Shown: positions 22,745 through 35,999 of the stretch, piece by piece
How positions within the stretch are numbered: position 1 is the stretch's first letter
How the letters are laid out: the number at the start of each line of letters is the position of its first letter
Origin: Bolinopsis microptera
Taxonomy: Eukaryota; Ctenophora; Tentaculata; Lobata; Bolinopsidae
Length of the DNA stretch: 64,000 nt
Reading direction: 5' to 3'
Assembly: GCF_026151205.1 (NCBI RefSeq)
Contig: NC_087079.1
Location: 15,314,445 to 15,378,444 of the forward strand
Notes under the pieces: generated by a model
The model's database searches: none
Told to the model about the DNA's origin: nothing
What the model saw: the letters and a program-made list of their open reading frames with translations, nothing else
Made by a program: the position numbers and the translations under genes

Positions 22745-25700
22745 CATGAACAGGATATGCCCGTTTAAAATATTTCCATCACGTTGCATTACATAATTCT
22801 CAATAAAAATAATAGATTTGTAGTGTCGTAAATAGTTTAAAACTATAATACGGCATAACTACGCTATGACTAATGACTATCCATAACTTTGGTTGTGATT
22901 GATGTTTTTTGATACGGTAAAAAGTATCGATTAGGGAATACCTAATAAAACCTTTATCGTTATCGGCAAATAAAAATCCATACAATTTATATTACGGAGC
23001 TAGATCATAGATAGATAGATGATGACAAGAAACTATAACATAACTGATTTTAAATTTCCTTTAATAAAGCTTTCAGCTAGCGGATGTGCAGGTTTGAGGA
23101 AGCCTATGAGCTAGGTAAGCAGATAACTTAGTGTTTACCATATTATAAGGCATCGTACAAGAAAAATGTATGGTCAGGAACAGGTTATAAAATATAATAA
23201 TACGGAATATTGAAACTGTCCCTTTGATCACGAATCAATACGAACAAAAAGGTAGATTGATATCAGCGTGAATATGAGGTATATAAGATGAGCTATAGGA
23301 ATAAATAGATATTATGTTTCGCTTTATAAGGCAGCTACCCAGGCCGAGTCTATCGACCACAAAAGAAAAGGATGAAACATTTTTCCTGTAAGCTTGTATA
23401 AAAAATATACTAGCTTGTTGAGTATTACATGCGATGAGCTATTGTTACTTGATCTCTTTATATCACAAGAACCAATCATGTCCTAAAATTCCCTACTCAG
23501 AGTCAATATCCCATTAATTTTAATTGATAAGCTAAGAAGGTACACGAAACGAGTGTGAACAATGTTGCGTTATCCAGCTATTGTCGTGCGAAGTACCTAC
23601 AGCTTTACACGTCACGAGGCACACTGTTCCTACTCAAGTATTGCATCCTAAAAATCTTCTCTCCAGATAAATTTTATTCAGGCAATACTATCGAGAATAT
23701 ATCTATTTATATTTAAATCTTGACGAAAAAATCCATAATTCCTACAGTATAACAGAGCTAGATGATGAGTAGAAATGATAAAACAAAAGAGCCCTGGCAG
23801 GGCCAGCTGACAAAGCATGGACTGAATACTACTGATTACGTCTACAAAATGCCAACTTGCTTTTTTTGTTCTGAACCGTTAAATGTTAATTAATTGAGCT
23901 GTAATGGTGCGGAAAAAAACAAGCAATTCCGGAGAAATCAGCTCAAACTTATCCATCAAAATTGTAAGGCAACTGATAGGTTACCAATCTAGGTTGAACT
24001 AAATTTCAAATTATCAACTGTAAGTTACCAAATAAAGTTACTGAAGTAAATAAAAATTCCGAAAGGAAGTAGTACAATCGCAGACGAAATAGTGTGACAT
24101 TGCCAGCATTGACAACATTGACAGTCAGAACTAACTCTCAAAGTAGCTGACTTTACAACGTGTCATTCAAATTACAAGTACGACGGAAAATAAGTTATAT
24201 TATGAAAGAGCAGGCCTCCTTCATGAGTTATATTCTCATTTATAGTGTTTGTTAACTTTAAGCGCCCAGTGCATTACAGGTATATTTGTACACAGATTCC
24301 CCACACTTCAAACTATAAATAAATCTATGGTAAAATAGAGTGGTATAGGTGGACTTTGTTCCGCTGCAATGAGGCCCATTCTAATGGAACGTACATCAGG
24401 AGCTCAAATGAATTTAGTGAGCTCATGTCATTAAAAATCCCGTCAATGCTCGATGATTCGATGGGTTATTGATATTTTATTCATCACTAAACATGTATTT
24501 TTTAATGAAATGAATTGTATCCTTAGCATTATTATTTGATAACACACAATGGCTTATACATAAACTGGGAGGAATGATGAGGAAGACCCCCCAGAGCAAC
24601 TCTAATAACAAAACTAATTTAGTTTTTAGAAGGTAGTAAAAATCACTCGACTGTAAAGAACCCTCATCAGGTTATGAAAAGTGATATCAAACTATTATCG
24701 CAAAATTATTTCTCGAGTTCTTATGCCAGATTAATAACCTTGATAACGTATCATTACATTAATTTTACTCCTCCATTAGTAAGAGGCAGGTTTATTTTAG
24801 ACCGAGAATAATAGTGCATTGAATGAGGAGCACCTGCCAATAACTACTACGTGCCAAATTAGTTGGAACAGAAACGAAAGATAACAGATGACAATGACAC
24901 GTGAATACGATTACTGATCACTGGTGATTCAGCCAATGTTGTGAGGCACATCATAAGGGGTTATGAGCTGTTTATTACATTAAGTTCAAATGCCATAATT
25001 GTTCTGACATTGACAGCGCTCTTCTCACTAACGAACTCGGTCATTTTTGTTGGGCCCTGAACTAAAAAGCGGCCCTTATTATCGGGTTGCCATGACTACG
25101 CTTGGCAATATTACTACTGTTTTTGTTCAAGATAATTTGCCGCCTTCACGGTTGACAGATAACATATTATACTTTATACAGGATGTTATATATGTAGATT
25201 CTAGACGTTGGCTTATAGCTTTACAACACCCGACAAGCCGTGCTGAAGATCTTGGCTCCTCACTGTCTAGAGTCCACACGATAAATCGTTATCAGACCTC
25301 AATGTTAGATTCAATAGTGTATTAGTTAACCTGCCCTTTTGGCGAGCAAACAGGTCAAGAAATTAATCAATTTGCAGCGTAATCTGTACTGAAAACGAGA
25401 AGCTAAGAGAGCCACTATACATATGATTGTTACCACCTAAGATTCTCCTGAATTAATATAAGCCAAGTATGATATGTAACATAAAGGAAAAACGAGATGT
25501 GTATTTTATCAAAAAGTAAGCAAATAATTTAACAAAGAAAAGGGTATCATCGCAGATCAAAGAAAGAGATAACAGCAAAAGGCCTTGTATTAGAAAATGA
25601 TGCCAAATTAATTAATAAACAGTCTACCAGAAATTAACAATAAGTAGACAGCACAGTACATTAGTTCACATGCTTCGGTGAGTACCAAGATATTGTTCTA

Positions 25701-28570
25701 GATATAGTGACATAGTTACATCCTTGGAAACAGTGCCGTGTACAAAGGTCCTTTGTTTTTACTATACGTGTAATCTCAAGTTTAAGTCTTAAACTTTAGC
25801 TTAAACATACAATGTACTGCTAAAGGCTGTGCAACTGCAAGTACTTTTAAAGATAATGTATTAAGAGTTCAAAAAGAACTGATATAAAAGTTAAAAATAA
25901 ATAAAAGCGGAAAATAATCATCAAGTATTTATAAAGATTGAATAAATAAAGTAGTACGATAATCATTTAATTAGATCAAACCTCAATCTAAATTATTACG
26001 CTGCGCAACAGGACAAAAGATGGGGACGGAAAGAGAATAAACGCCATAATAGCCGTTACGAACAATTAAGCTCAATTAAATATTCTAAGTACCCTAGCAG
26101 CACTGTAATTAACTACTAAAATAATGGCTGATGGCTCTAAGTGCGATTGGACATACTCATAAGCTCACAGTGTTGGTCATATCTCGGAAAACATTAATAT
26201 TTAATACTAATAGTCAGGACATGAGTCACTTCGTTGCTAAGGTGACAAACCGAGTTTATCCCTAACAGAAGCATGAAATACGCTTGCAGCCTTAGGATTT
26301 CATGTAATCAGTCGTTAGTGGACAATCAGGTTAATTGCAGTGATATAACAGGGGAGCATTAGGTATGTGATATGGTAGCAGAGAACGAGAGTAAACAACA
26401 GCATTTTCAGTTAAATTCAAAGTTGAGAACACGGGAAATAGCGTACTTGTATTATTTAATAACTTGCTTTGACCTTTGAAATGAGCTTTATACAACTTAA
26501 TCGTACCGAAAACTACATTGTAGAATCTGACAAGCACCTTGATGAAAACAGACGACTGATTTCTCCTTCATAAAATCAAGTCCTCAAATTTCATAACTAA
26601 ACACAAATCTAATTGAAAAGCCCTGCACGTAATAACTTACTGACAAGTACTATATATATTGCTCCAACGTACCGTAAAATCACTTCGTTCCAAAGTTCTC
26701 ACTAATTCCGACAAAATCTGTCACAACTTACAACTAAGAGAAAACAGATTTAATAAGCCTAAGAACAAGTAGCTTCAAGTATAGCTGCTGTATCACTGTA
26801 TTACAGCTGTAATATTGTGTTGAATAGTGAAACAAACATGCACGTTCAAAGGAAATCGCTTGTTGAGCACTCATAATTCAGATATACGTTTAAAATGGAC
26901 AATACTTACCTCTACTTAATTGCTTGATATTTACTTTTTACTGTGAACTCAACTGTATATTTTCCACTTGCTAAGTGTGAAAAATCAGTGATGTACTGAA
27001 TTGCACCGACTGATAATTACAAATCAGAAACAATTGTGATAATACTTTCAACACTACTATATAACAAATAATTTGAGGAAACGATGTAACAGAGTCGATA
27101 TATTTTAATGTTGCCATGGGGTGGCAAGTCCCCATACATCGCAGTCCGGTAGTTTCATTGCGTCCTAATATATGAACTGTTCTTGAGCATCACTAAAAGA
27201 CTTTTTCTGAGCAGACTCGAGTAAGGTCAAAATTGCTAATAGTCCAGTGAAGAGTTGTATTAGGGCTATGTCGAAAAATTCATGATCATAAAATAATTTC
27301 TACATGATCATTGAAGTGGGACACTGAGTGTTTAACACCAATATCCCTATCAACAATAGGTGAAATGGGAAGACAAGCAAATACCTTCTTCAAGAGGCCA
27401 GCAGATAAACTTATTAAAAATCAGATCAAAGATACAGTGATGACATTTATATCAGGAGAAGAGTGAGATTTCACCTATCGAGAACAACAGTCATTTCTCT
27501 CAGAGGGAAAAGAAGCAAGAGGATTGAAAGGTAGTAGTGCGGTGAAAATATCAGATTTAGACATAAACTTAAAGCCTGCACATGGATTTCATTGGGCTAC
27601 AATTATCAGACACGGGCTTTTTAAAATTCTACTGACATTCCTAAAACTGTTACCGTTTTATTAAAGTCATTAATTGATTTATATATATATATTATCTAAC
27701 CCTATAGTAGTTGGATAATGACCATTGCTGAATTTATCTACAGATAAAATATATTGTTTGAATGACCGTTATTTTGAATACAAATTTCTACAGGAAGTGG
27801 TTAGGATTTGTCCTAATAAACGCCATTTTATGTGTAGTAAAGTAAATTCCAAGGAAATCATAATCCTATCCTGGCGAACCTGAACCTTGCAATCACTTCC
27901 GGATGTCCTTCAGCATAATTGTTATATTCATTTACAACATATCAATAAATTGCCTAAAACCTTCACTTGTGGATAAATTGTTAAAAACTGCTTTGAGCCT
28001 GGCGCTCTGCCAGATTTTGCTAACTTTTGATAGCAAAATGCTAGGAATTTCTCGATAGCTGGAAAGTAACCGAAACGTTCACATTATACACGTTGTGAGA
28101 ATGCGATAATCTGAAGAAGACTGACGAAGAGGATCTGTGTGATGAAGTTGGCGAGATGGCATAGCAGATTAATGAAAAACCGCGTTTTGAAGCTATAACC
28201 GGGTTATCAGGCGGGACCTGTAAAAGTTTCATTTGGTAATTCCAGTACTGTTAATCAGATATTATATTAGTAAAAGCCAAATATCTGAGACTGTGCCAAG
28301 ATCATAAAACTGTTTTCAATTCTACAAACCGATCAACTGAGGAGCAATGTGTCTATCAAGAGTTTGTGTTTGTGATGAAACAGATTACCAAAGAAGACAC
28401 AAAAAACATCATTATATATCAGAAGTGGTAGAAGTCGTTGAAAGGACAAGATATTGGGATGAACAATTTATAATAATGATTAATATTACACAATATCCAT
28501 ACGTGTTTACCGTTATGAGATCCGTTAAGCTTTAACAGGGCCATCATATAATGTGACCACAGAGATCTCT
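22745..28570. other. Long non-coding stretch, no gene recognised
   Basis: AT-rich with no exon, TE protein or large repeat that I can defend. The frame at 25047-25325 is the longest but shows no known motif. A conserved short element occurs at 27042-27076 (see separate entry). Confidence 0.5.
27042..27076 (+). repeat. Conserved ~36-bp dispersed element, copy 1
   Basis: Runs from ATACTTTCAACACTACTATA through ACAAATAATTTGAG. It recurs nearly identically in reverse orientation at 40891-40926 and, more diverged, at 46744-46779. These are probably pieces of one family of short interspersed repeats. Partial matches (AGTAGTGTTGAGAGTATTGA) occur near 53590 and 53755. Confidence 0.75.
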
Positions 28571-28573
28571 CTG

Positions 28574-28735
28574 TCATTCCACTGGCAAAACAGCGCGTTT
28601 GAATTTTGAGGAGTATAGCCCCTGATAGGCAAATCGTAGCATGAGCTGCGATTTGAAATGCTCCCGGTCGCCGATGCAATTCAGATGGTAAGGCATTGCA
28701 TTCCACAATTTTGGTCCAAAGACTGCATCGACAAT
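28574..28735 (-). mobile_element. LINE ORF2 C-terminal remnant
   Basis: The minus-strand frame reads VFGPKLWNAMPYHL, then HFKSQLMLRFAYQG and KFKRAVLPVE before a stop. The FGPKLWNxxP...FKxxL motif is the hallmark of the C-terminus of many LINE ORF2 proteins (jockey/CR1/RTE-type group). Only about 53 codons remain, with no RT core. The plus-strand repeat TTTCATTTCATTTCATC at about 28780 lies just beyond its 5' side. Confidence 0.75.
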
Positions 28736-31254
28736 CTTTATTTTTATTTGGATCGTTGATATAAGGGATACAAATGCTTTATTTCATTTCATTTCATCAA
28801 GATGGGCTCAGATATTGGCGTTTATTTTGACCAAAACTACCAATTTCCCAGTATTTTTTTCAACTGGAAAACTTGAGTGTGGACACAGGTGAAAACTGAA
28901 AAAATTACAATATTTTCCCACACGTCACAGCGATATACCGATTACCATCCTGCATTGACAAATCAAACCCAGAATCACTGTCTCGTGTTACAAAAATATG
29001 GTCAGTATCCAGAGCTCTGGAGTTCCTGGAATAGTAGGTAATAGAAAATGAAAATGAAGGAGTCTTTCAATGAACTAGACGCAGTAACCGTATTTTGCAA
29101 CATAAAATGGTCGAATACTGCATGAAGCACCTTTAAGCATGATTATGATTAATTTGATTATATTTATTGATATGAATTCTAGAAGGATACACGATGCAAC
29201 TGTTAAGTATGTTTTCACACCATGGTCCATCTTCCGGTTGGTTTCATATCAGGAACTTTCGACATTCTGCAAGTTGTGGCGCTTAATCTTGGACTTGATG
29301 AATCACCTCTGGCCAGTGGCAATCAGGAATGCTCACAAGAGGTGAAGGAATGTATCACTATTTACACGATTTTTTTGGGGGAAGGTTCATGTTTGAGATA
29401 TTTGTAGTAACCAGGCTTCAAGGCTTTAAATACCACACATACCCTAACATAGTAACATCTGTATTAGAACAATGAGTATATAGTTTACTCCTATAAATAT
29501 AATGGGTGATCTGAGAGCTAACGGAACACCCACACGGCACACGCCCTTGTGTTCACCCTTTTTAGGATTGTCCTCCACTCTTGTGTCTTCCGCCCTCGTG
29601 TCCGGTTCCCGTTGGACGTATGTGGAGGACGCTTTATAAAAATTTGCCGACACTAATATTCGGGAATAGAGAAGAGTATGATGTTTTGTAAGGTTTCATC
29701 AAAGGAAACAACAACAAAACTTCAAAAACAAAAGCCGAATCTGATGCATGGCATGTCACGAACGATTTAGTTTTCAAGAAAGCACAATCTAACCCCACAT
29801 ACACTCTACTATAATCGTAACAACTCGCATTGCAGTAACGACCCAGCTGCCATATAGTCACATTATCTAAAACAATGATGTTACTATGAACGGCACGGGC
29901 GTCTACCAAGTTAGCACCATATTATTATGGTACCGCTACTACAGGCCTAAGAACCAAATGTAGCACATGCCGCGGTACTTTTAACTAGCCCCACTATATA
30001 TACAACTAATGACAAAACATAAGACCATAGGTATAAATCATATTGACACGTTGTACCTTAAATATCACCTGATACCTATGAAGCTATAACTTTTTTTCGT
30101 GTCCTTAATTGTATAAAATTACGGACGGAAGTATTTCACTGTTACTGTATGACACGATAAGTAGAGCCTGTGATCATTTATCATTCAGAAACAGGTGGTG
30201 TCATGATGGCAACATGCGTTGTCATGACAACATGCGGAAGCAGTCAACTGGTCAACAACCATCATTGATTACAAAGAACACGGTGCAACTGATAAACCGT
30301 TTGTTGTCAAACAATTTGCTTGATGTCAGTGGACAAATGCAAGTGTGGGTAGATCAAAGTACTTGTCTATAATGACAAAGTACTTGTCTATACTGACAAC
30401 TGAAACAAAGAATTACCTATGCAGGGGCTCAACTTTAACCCTGGGCCTGATCAGCGATTAACATTTCCTCTTACATCGTTTGAGCACCGAATTTAACAAT
30501 TAACTTCACAATCCTCGCATATTTTGACAAAAAAGAACAAGAACAAGAGAATCGATTTTATGTCGAACAACTCACATTTTCCTCGTGACAACGATCACGC
30601 AGGGGGGTTAAAAAAGGTCAAAGAAGACGTAATGGCCCGCAAGTTGAATTGGTGGTGTAACAAGTTGCCTCGTTGTGAGCCCGGTAACAAGGCAGGGTCC
30701 ACAGGGGGGGACATGTCTCTCACTGCTACTTGAGCATGTACAGGAGGTGATTAATTTATTAGGTACCAATAGTTGGGAGCTGAATATAGCTCGCTCGTGA
30801 GATGATACACACACAGACCTGTATCTCTTATACGGTACTCTTGTAGTTACCAGGGGTTATCATGGGTTACCAGGGGTTACCAGGGGAGAAAACGGGGGAA
30901 TTGTCAGCAGCGATAAATCAGGTGGGAGCAGATCGAGCATTTGCTTGTTCTATAAAAGTGGTCGACATCTCAATTAAATGATGTCCAACCAAATGATGTC
31001 CAAAAAATGAATATCTTAACTTACTTTATGTATGCCTTCACCTGGTTAAGTTAAAACTCTTGGGTAAAATACCGACCTTTTGTTAGCATGCTAATATAAG
31101 GACGGTTAAATAATGGAGGTGTATTTTATCGAGGAATGTTTTATAATACTTTATTTTCTTTGATATAAATAAGCTATTTGTAATGTGAAAATTAGATCTA
31201 AATATGTCATGATGCTCTGCAAATCACTAAACCAGTGCATTTAATATATGTAAT

Positions 31255-31322
31255 AGGCAATTAAATAGTCAATTTAATAGGCAATTTGATAGGTAAATTA
31301 ATAGGCAATTTAATAGGAAAAT
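31255..31322. repeat. Short AT-rich tandem repeat
   Basis: Four or five imperfect copies of AATAGGCAATTTAATAGG, 16-18 bp each. Confidence 0.7.
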
Positions 31323-33608
31323 TACTGTCAAACCATCAATTTGTGCGAAGAGTTTATGTACGCGATTATTTCACACCCAGAAATTCGGGCAAACTTTTGA
31401 CTCTAATCTCCATTGAATTATTTTAAATCAAGAAAATCGATGCCGTGAATATGATCCACTGTAAGAAAATCGCGAAAAAGAGTGCCCGAAAAAATATCTG
31501 GTTTTACACTTTACAGTTGAATAATCCAAGTTACTTAATAATCGGAATGTTTAACTTACGCTTGCACTTTTAACGGAGGTTTACGACAGTGGGGTGGCGG
31601 AATTATTGCTGTGAACGTGTAAAGTATACGAGTATACGATATACTAGAGTTTACACGGTCAGTCGGTCAAGCTCGGCTTCCAAACTAGGCTCCCAATTAG
31701 GCGTGTGTGCTTTCTGTAATCGCACTGTGCGTGGTCGATTTACTGAATTACTGAATTATTCATCAGTAACAATCATGTCCATTCAACTTTCTGCTTGTAC
31801 CAAACGGTTAATTCTCTAGTCTACCTCAATTTAGTCAACAGAAACGGCCTTCATGGTAGTGGTTATTAAACTAGTGTCTTGTTCTAACCAACATGTAGCT
31901 TAGTGAAGGAATATCTGTGGAGAATATCACCATTTTGGATAATGCAATACCATTGGCTTTTACAGAAAAATGAAAATTAAGTGACATCATTGATGTGGCA
32001 ACTATTGAGAGGAATTATACATTTTAAGCATAAGATTAATCAAAACTCACTCACGCAAGCGGTGCGATAAGTTGTTAGATCACAGAATTTGATCACAGCG
32101 TAACCAGCTATACAAAAGAATAAACATTTTGATTGACAGACGTAATACAAATAAGGTAACGTCTGCTTGTATGTGTACACACTACACATGAGAGCAAATT
32201 ATACAAACAATGATAATATCATCAGTTATCCGGAAATAACCCCATTTAGGTGCACTACATACGTAGAAATGTAAACAAATACCCGAGAGGGTGATAACTT
32301 TGTTGAATATATACCATGGAAAAGCTCTCCTCCGAATAAAGCATTGCAAGCCTAGACTATAGAAACCAAACGATACGGCAAATTATAAAGCGAAATTCCT
32401 GATCTGTGAAAACTCTTAGAAATAAGGCTCCAGAACTATCTAAATATTGTTTAAAGTCTAAATATTACTGGGTCATAAGTCAGTAGTGATTAGTGATTAT
32501 GTCTCTTTGATCCAAAGGCAGCTGTTATTCTGTTATTAATGCGTATATGCTCATAACAACAGCTCATAACAACAGCTTAGGTTTTTAGCCAGATCCTCAT
32601 CTAGCAGCTTTATAACATGATATTAAAGGTTGCTCAGTGTCAGGAAGACACAGAACACCTATTCAACATGGGCCACATATTTTCATGCGGGACGGATAAA
32701 CCAGGACAGAGGACAGATAATCCGACTGATTCCACAACTAACGAGAGACATATATTGAACTTTAAGGGGCTCGTTAGTCATGATAAATAATAAATCAGTC
32801 TGTATAGTTCGACTAAGTCAAATATTTTGCCTTCAAGAGTTCTCCGGACCGATTTTCGATTCTTCTCGAGTGATTTTGAGGCAGAAGACGAATAAGACAT
32901 CATCAGGAGCACGGATCAAAGCGATGCAATACCGTAGTATTTGTTCAAGATACCATATTCCAGAGCTATTCAGTCCGTTGGACGCAGTAATGATTCAACA
33001 TTTCTTTGTGTAAGGTTTATATATACAGACACTATGTAATGCTCTAGTACTCTAGAAGAATATCCATCACAGTGTTAATCGAGATTTACAGAACAGTGAA
33101 CGCAGAGGGCTCTGAAAACAAAAGGGATTATACTAAAAGCTTTAAAAAGAAAGAATGACCGAATAGAGTGATGGGTTTGTGCACAGTCTAATGTTCAGCC
33201 CATTTGGAGGATTGCCAACATTCGGCTGCAAAAATGGTATTACAAAAGCTTGTATATTACAGCTGTACACGGCGGTACACGCCCTAATTATACCCAACCA
33301 TTGCGATGAGAAAATACCAAATTACAACAAAAGAACAAATTCATGGAGAATCTGGACCGAATCATATGAAATTTTCTATTGGAATTTCATACATTGTCCT
33401 TGAAATTAAACAACATTTATTCAATAACTACATGAAGAGTACAAGGCAAATATTACTGATATCATAACACGCATCAGTTTAACTATAGTGTACGACGGAC
33501 GTTTAACATTTGCCTTGTTACCTTCAGTAAATCCCATTTTTAACAGCATGTGCCCAGCATGTGCCATGTTTCCAGGCTAGGTTAGGGTTAGGTTCCCTGC
33601 AGCTTAGT

Positions 33609-33659
33609 CAGGGGTGTAGGAATGATTTTCCTACACCCCTGGGGGGGGGGGGGGGGGGG
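33609..33659. repeat. 14-bp hairpin followed by a G19 homopolymer
   Basis: CAGGGGTGTAGGAA (33609-33622) pairs exactly with TTCCTACACCCCTG (33628-33641) over a 5-base loop. 33641-33659 is an unbroken run of 19 G. The arm resembles the termini of hAT-like elements, but no second terminus or target duplication was found. The G-run length is likely unreliable. Confidence 0.8.
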
Positions 33660-35545
33660 CAAGTTCCCCTCCAAAAGTTGTCAAATTGGATCACGTTAAA
33701 TCAAATCCGACCATCAAAAATCATCAATCATGATTTAAATGTAGTACTTTAAACCTACTCGCGTTCAACATCAGCTGAATTCCCCAAAACCCGCCAAGTG
33801 CGAGGTAGAAAATACTAGAATTTTCAGCCAAGGATGAAACAAAATGGCATAAAATGGCATAAAATATTATTATTATGCTGGTAGTACTAGTCAATAACCA
33901 CAACGTGGCTAATGGCTATCTTAACGAATTAAACATAAAAGAAGCTATTGATTATATGCTGCCTGGTTCACCACAAAAGTTATCAACTAACAAGCAGAAG
34001 TATTATTTTCCAAGCAAGTACTAGAAATAAGTGAGCAAACGAATCGTTTCATGGAATATGCAAAGATAAAATAATACCAACCATCGGTGAAAAGACGGTC
34101 GATGAGGATTGAAATTTGTGAATCAGTCTTACCAACTTATGGAGAATCTAGACCACATACACGATTTCGAATGCTTGAAAGTGCGTGGGGGAGGGAGAGA
34201 CCGGAAACTGTATACGACTCTGGGGAAACTGCCCGCATTTGCCGTTTACAGTCCCTCAAGTCTCCACTGCACAATAAGTGGAGATTTAAAAACAACTACA
34301 ACTTGACATGTCCGTAAACACTGTTAACTCCTTGATAGTTTATAAAACATCCCAAAGAGTTTATCAGTCTTGCGAGAAAGACGACTAACTAAAATCTGTA
34401 AATGATGTTTAAAGAATAAATAAATAAATGTTCACAATATCTTTAATTCTGATTGTGATCTCTGTGGCAGGATAGTAAGCGTAACGATGAAGAGCACGTG
34501 ATTTGTGTCAAGCATCTAGACCTCAGGAACTGCAGTCAGCGGCTAGTGGTGCATTCTGTGCAATGTGCATAGCACTGAAGACTGAGGACAACAACATGTG
34601 TGACGATCAAACTGAATACTAACCAGATCTATCTATAAATTGGATGTTTAAAACTTTGAAATGCGTGATCAGACGGGAATTTTATAGACTTTAAAGTTTA
34701 TAGTTTATCCGATCTGCTAGCTTCTCCCGGGCAAATTCCCGGTACGGACAATAATTTTAATTGTGATGGAATGTCTTAAATCCTACAATTACCAGCGACT
34801 TCTGTAATTGGTGACAAATGGTTGTCATGAATTATTACTTCACCACATCAGTATGCACTGCTACAATGGTTTTGCTGTCAGGTACCCATGGGAAATCAGG
34901 AAATTAGTAGATTGACAAAACCACCACACAGATGATAACCCAACTGGTGAGGAAAACCTTATTGTGGTGTATTCGAATGACACTAGAGGCTTGCATTGGC
35001 ATCAGGCCAACTTCATATGACAGACCTATCTTACAGTAGGCATTGTTTAGGGTCCTTATTATAATATCTTGCTGTTTTTTTATCAGGGAGAAATATCGGG
35101 GTTGCGAGTTGCAGTATCAAGTTAGAAACTTAGAAAAGATAGCCATATCGGGAATGGCTACACAGGGAAATAAGGCAGCTACATTTAGAATTGCAGGTGA
35201 TACTAGATAACTTGACAGATAGATGTGCAGATTGTCCATGTGTTAGAGAGTATCTCATTCTCAATATTGATTCGGGGAGATCAGAGTTATGTATTACTCA
35301 CAGATCAACGGGCATATCATTGTTATATTGTTATACCGTCACGGGTATAAAGTTGTTGACACTGGTCACTGTCACGGGTACATGAAGGTTACAGCTGTCA
35401 CTACTTATTGGCATCAACTGGGTCCAAAGGTTAACTTTATGATATTCATCAAACGAAAGTCTACAATTATAAAATAATCCGTACTTTGCTGGCTACAGTG
35501 CTCCTAAACAATATAAACCTGTCACACTTCATTCGGCGAAATAGC

Positions 35546-35995
35546 TAGTCAGCTAGGAAACATAGCTAGTTGCTAGGCAACATAGCTAGTTGCTAGGCAA
35601 CATAGCTAGTTGCTAGGCAACATAGCTAGTTGCTAGGAAACATAGCTAGTTGCTAGGAAACATAGCTAGTTGCTAGGAAACATAGCTAGTTGCTAGGAAA
35701 CATAGCTAGTTGCTAGGAAACATAGCTAGTTGCTAGGCAACATAGCTAGTTGCTAGGAAACATAGCTAGTTGCTAGGAAACATAGCTAGTTGCTAGGAAA
35801 CATAGCTAGTTGCTAGGAAACATAGCTAGTTGCTAGGCAACATAGCTAGTTGCTAGGAAACATAGCTAGTTGCTAGGAAACATAGCTAGTTGCTAGGAAA
35901 CATAGCTAGTTACTAGGCAACATAGCTAGTTACTAGGCAACATTGCTAGTCAGCTAGGAAACATAGCTAGTTACTAGGCAACATAGCTAGTTAGC
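35546..35995. repeat. 20-bp minisatellite (CATAGCTAGTTGCTAGGMAA)n
   Basis: Nineteen exact-length units from 35561 to 35940, plus degenerate units at both ends. Position 18 of the unit alternates between C and A, and the last units carry TTACTAGG. The repeat contains GCTAG-rich near-palindromes. No open frame follows it. Confidence 0.95.
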
Positions 35996-35999
35996 TAGC

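Larger units (their letters stand above)
28800..35540. other. Long non-coding stretch with minor repeats
   Basis: No convincing gene. It includes a GC-richer open segment at 29502-29637 (see findings), a short GGGTTACCAG repeat at about 30849-30888, a short AGGCAATTTAAT-type repeat at 31255-31320, and a hairpin plus G-run at 33609-33659. Confidence 0.5.

Noticed and set aside
25047-25325. 92-codon open frame on the plus strand
   Set aside because: No recognisable motif, no splice context and no repeat relationship. Frames of this length are expected by chance in 30 kb of non-coding DNA.
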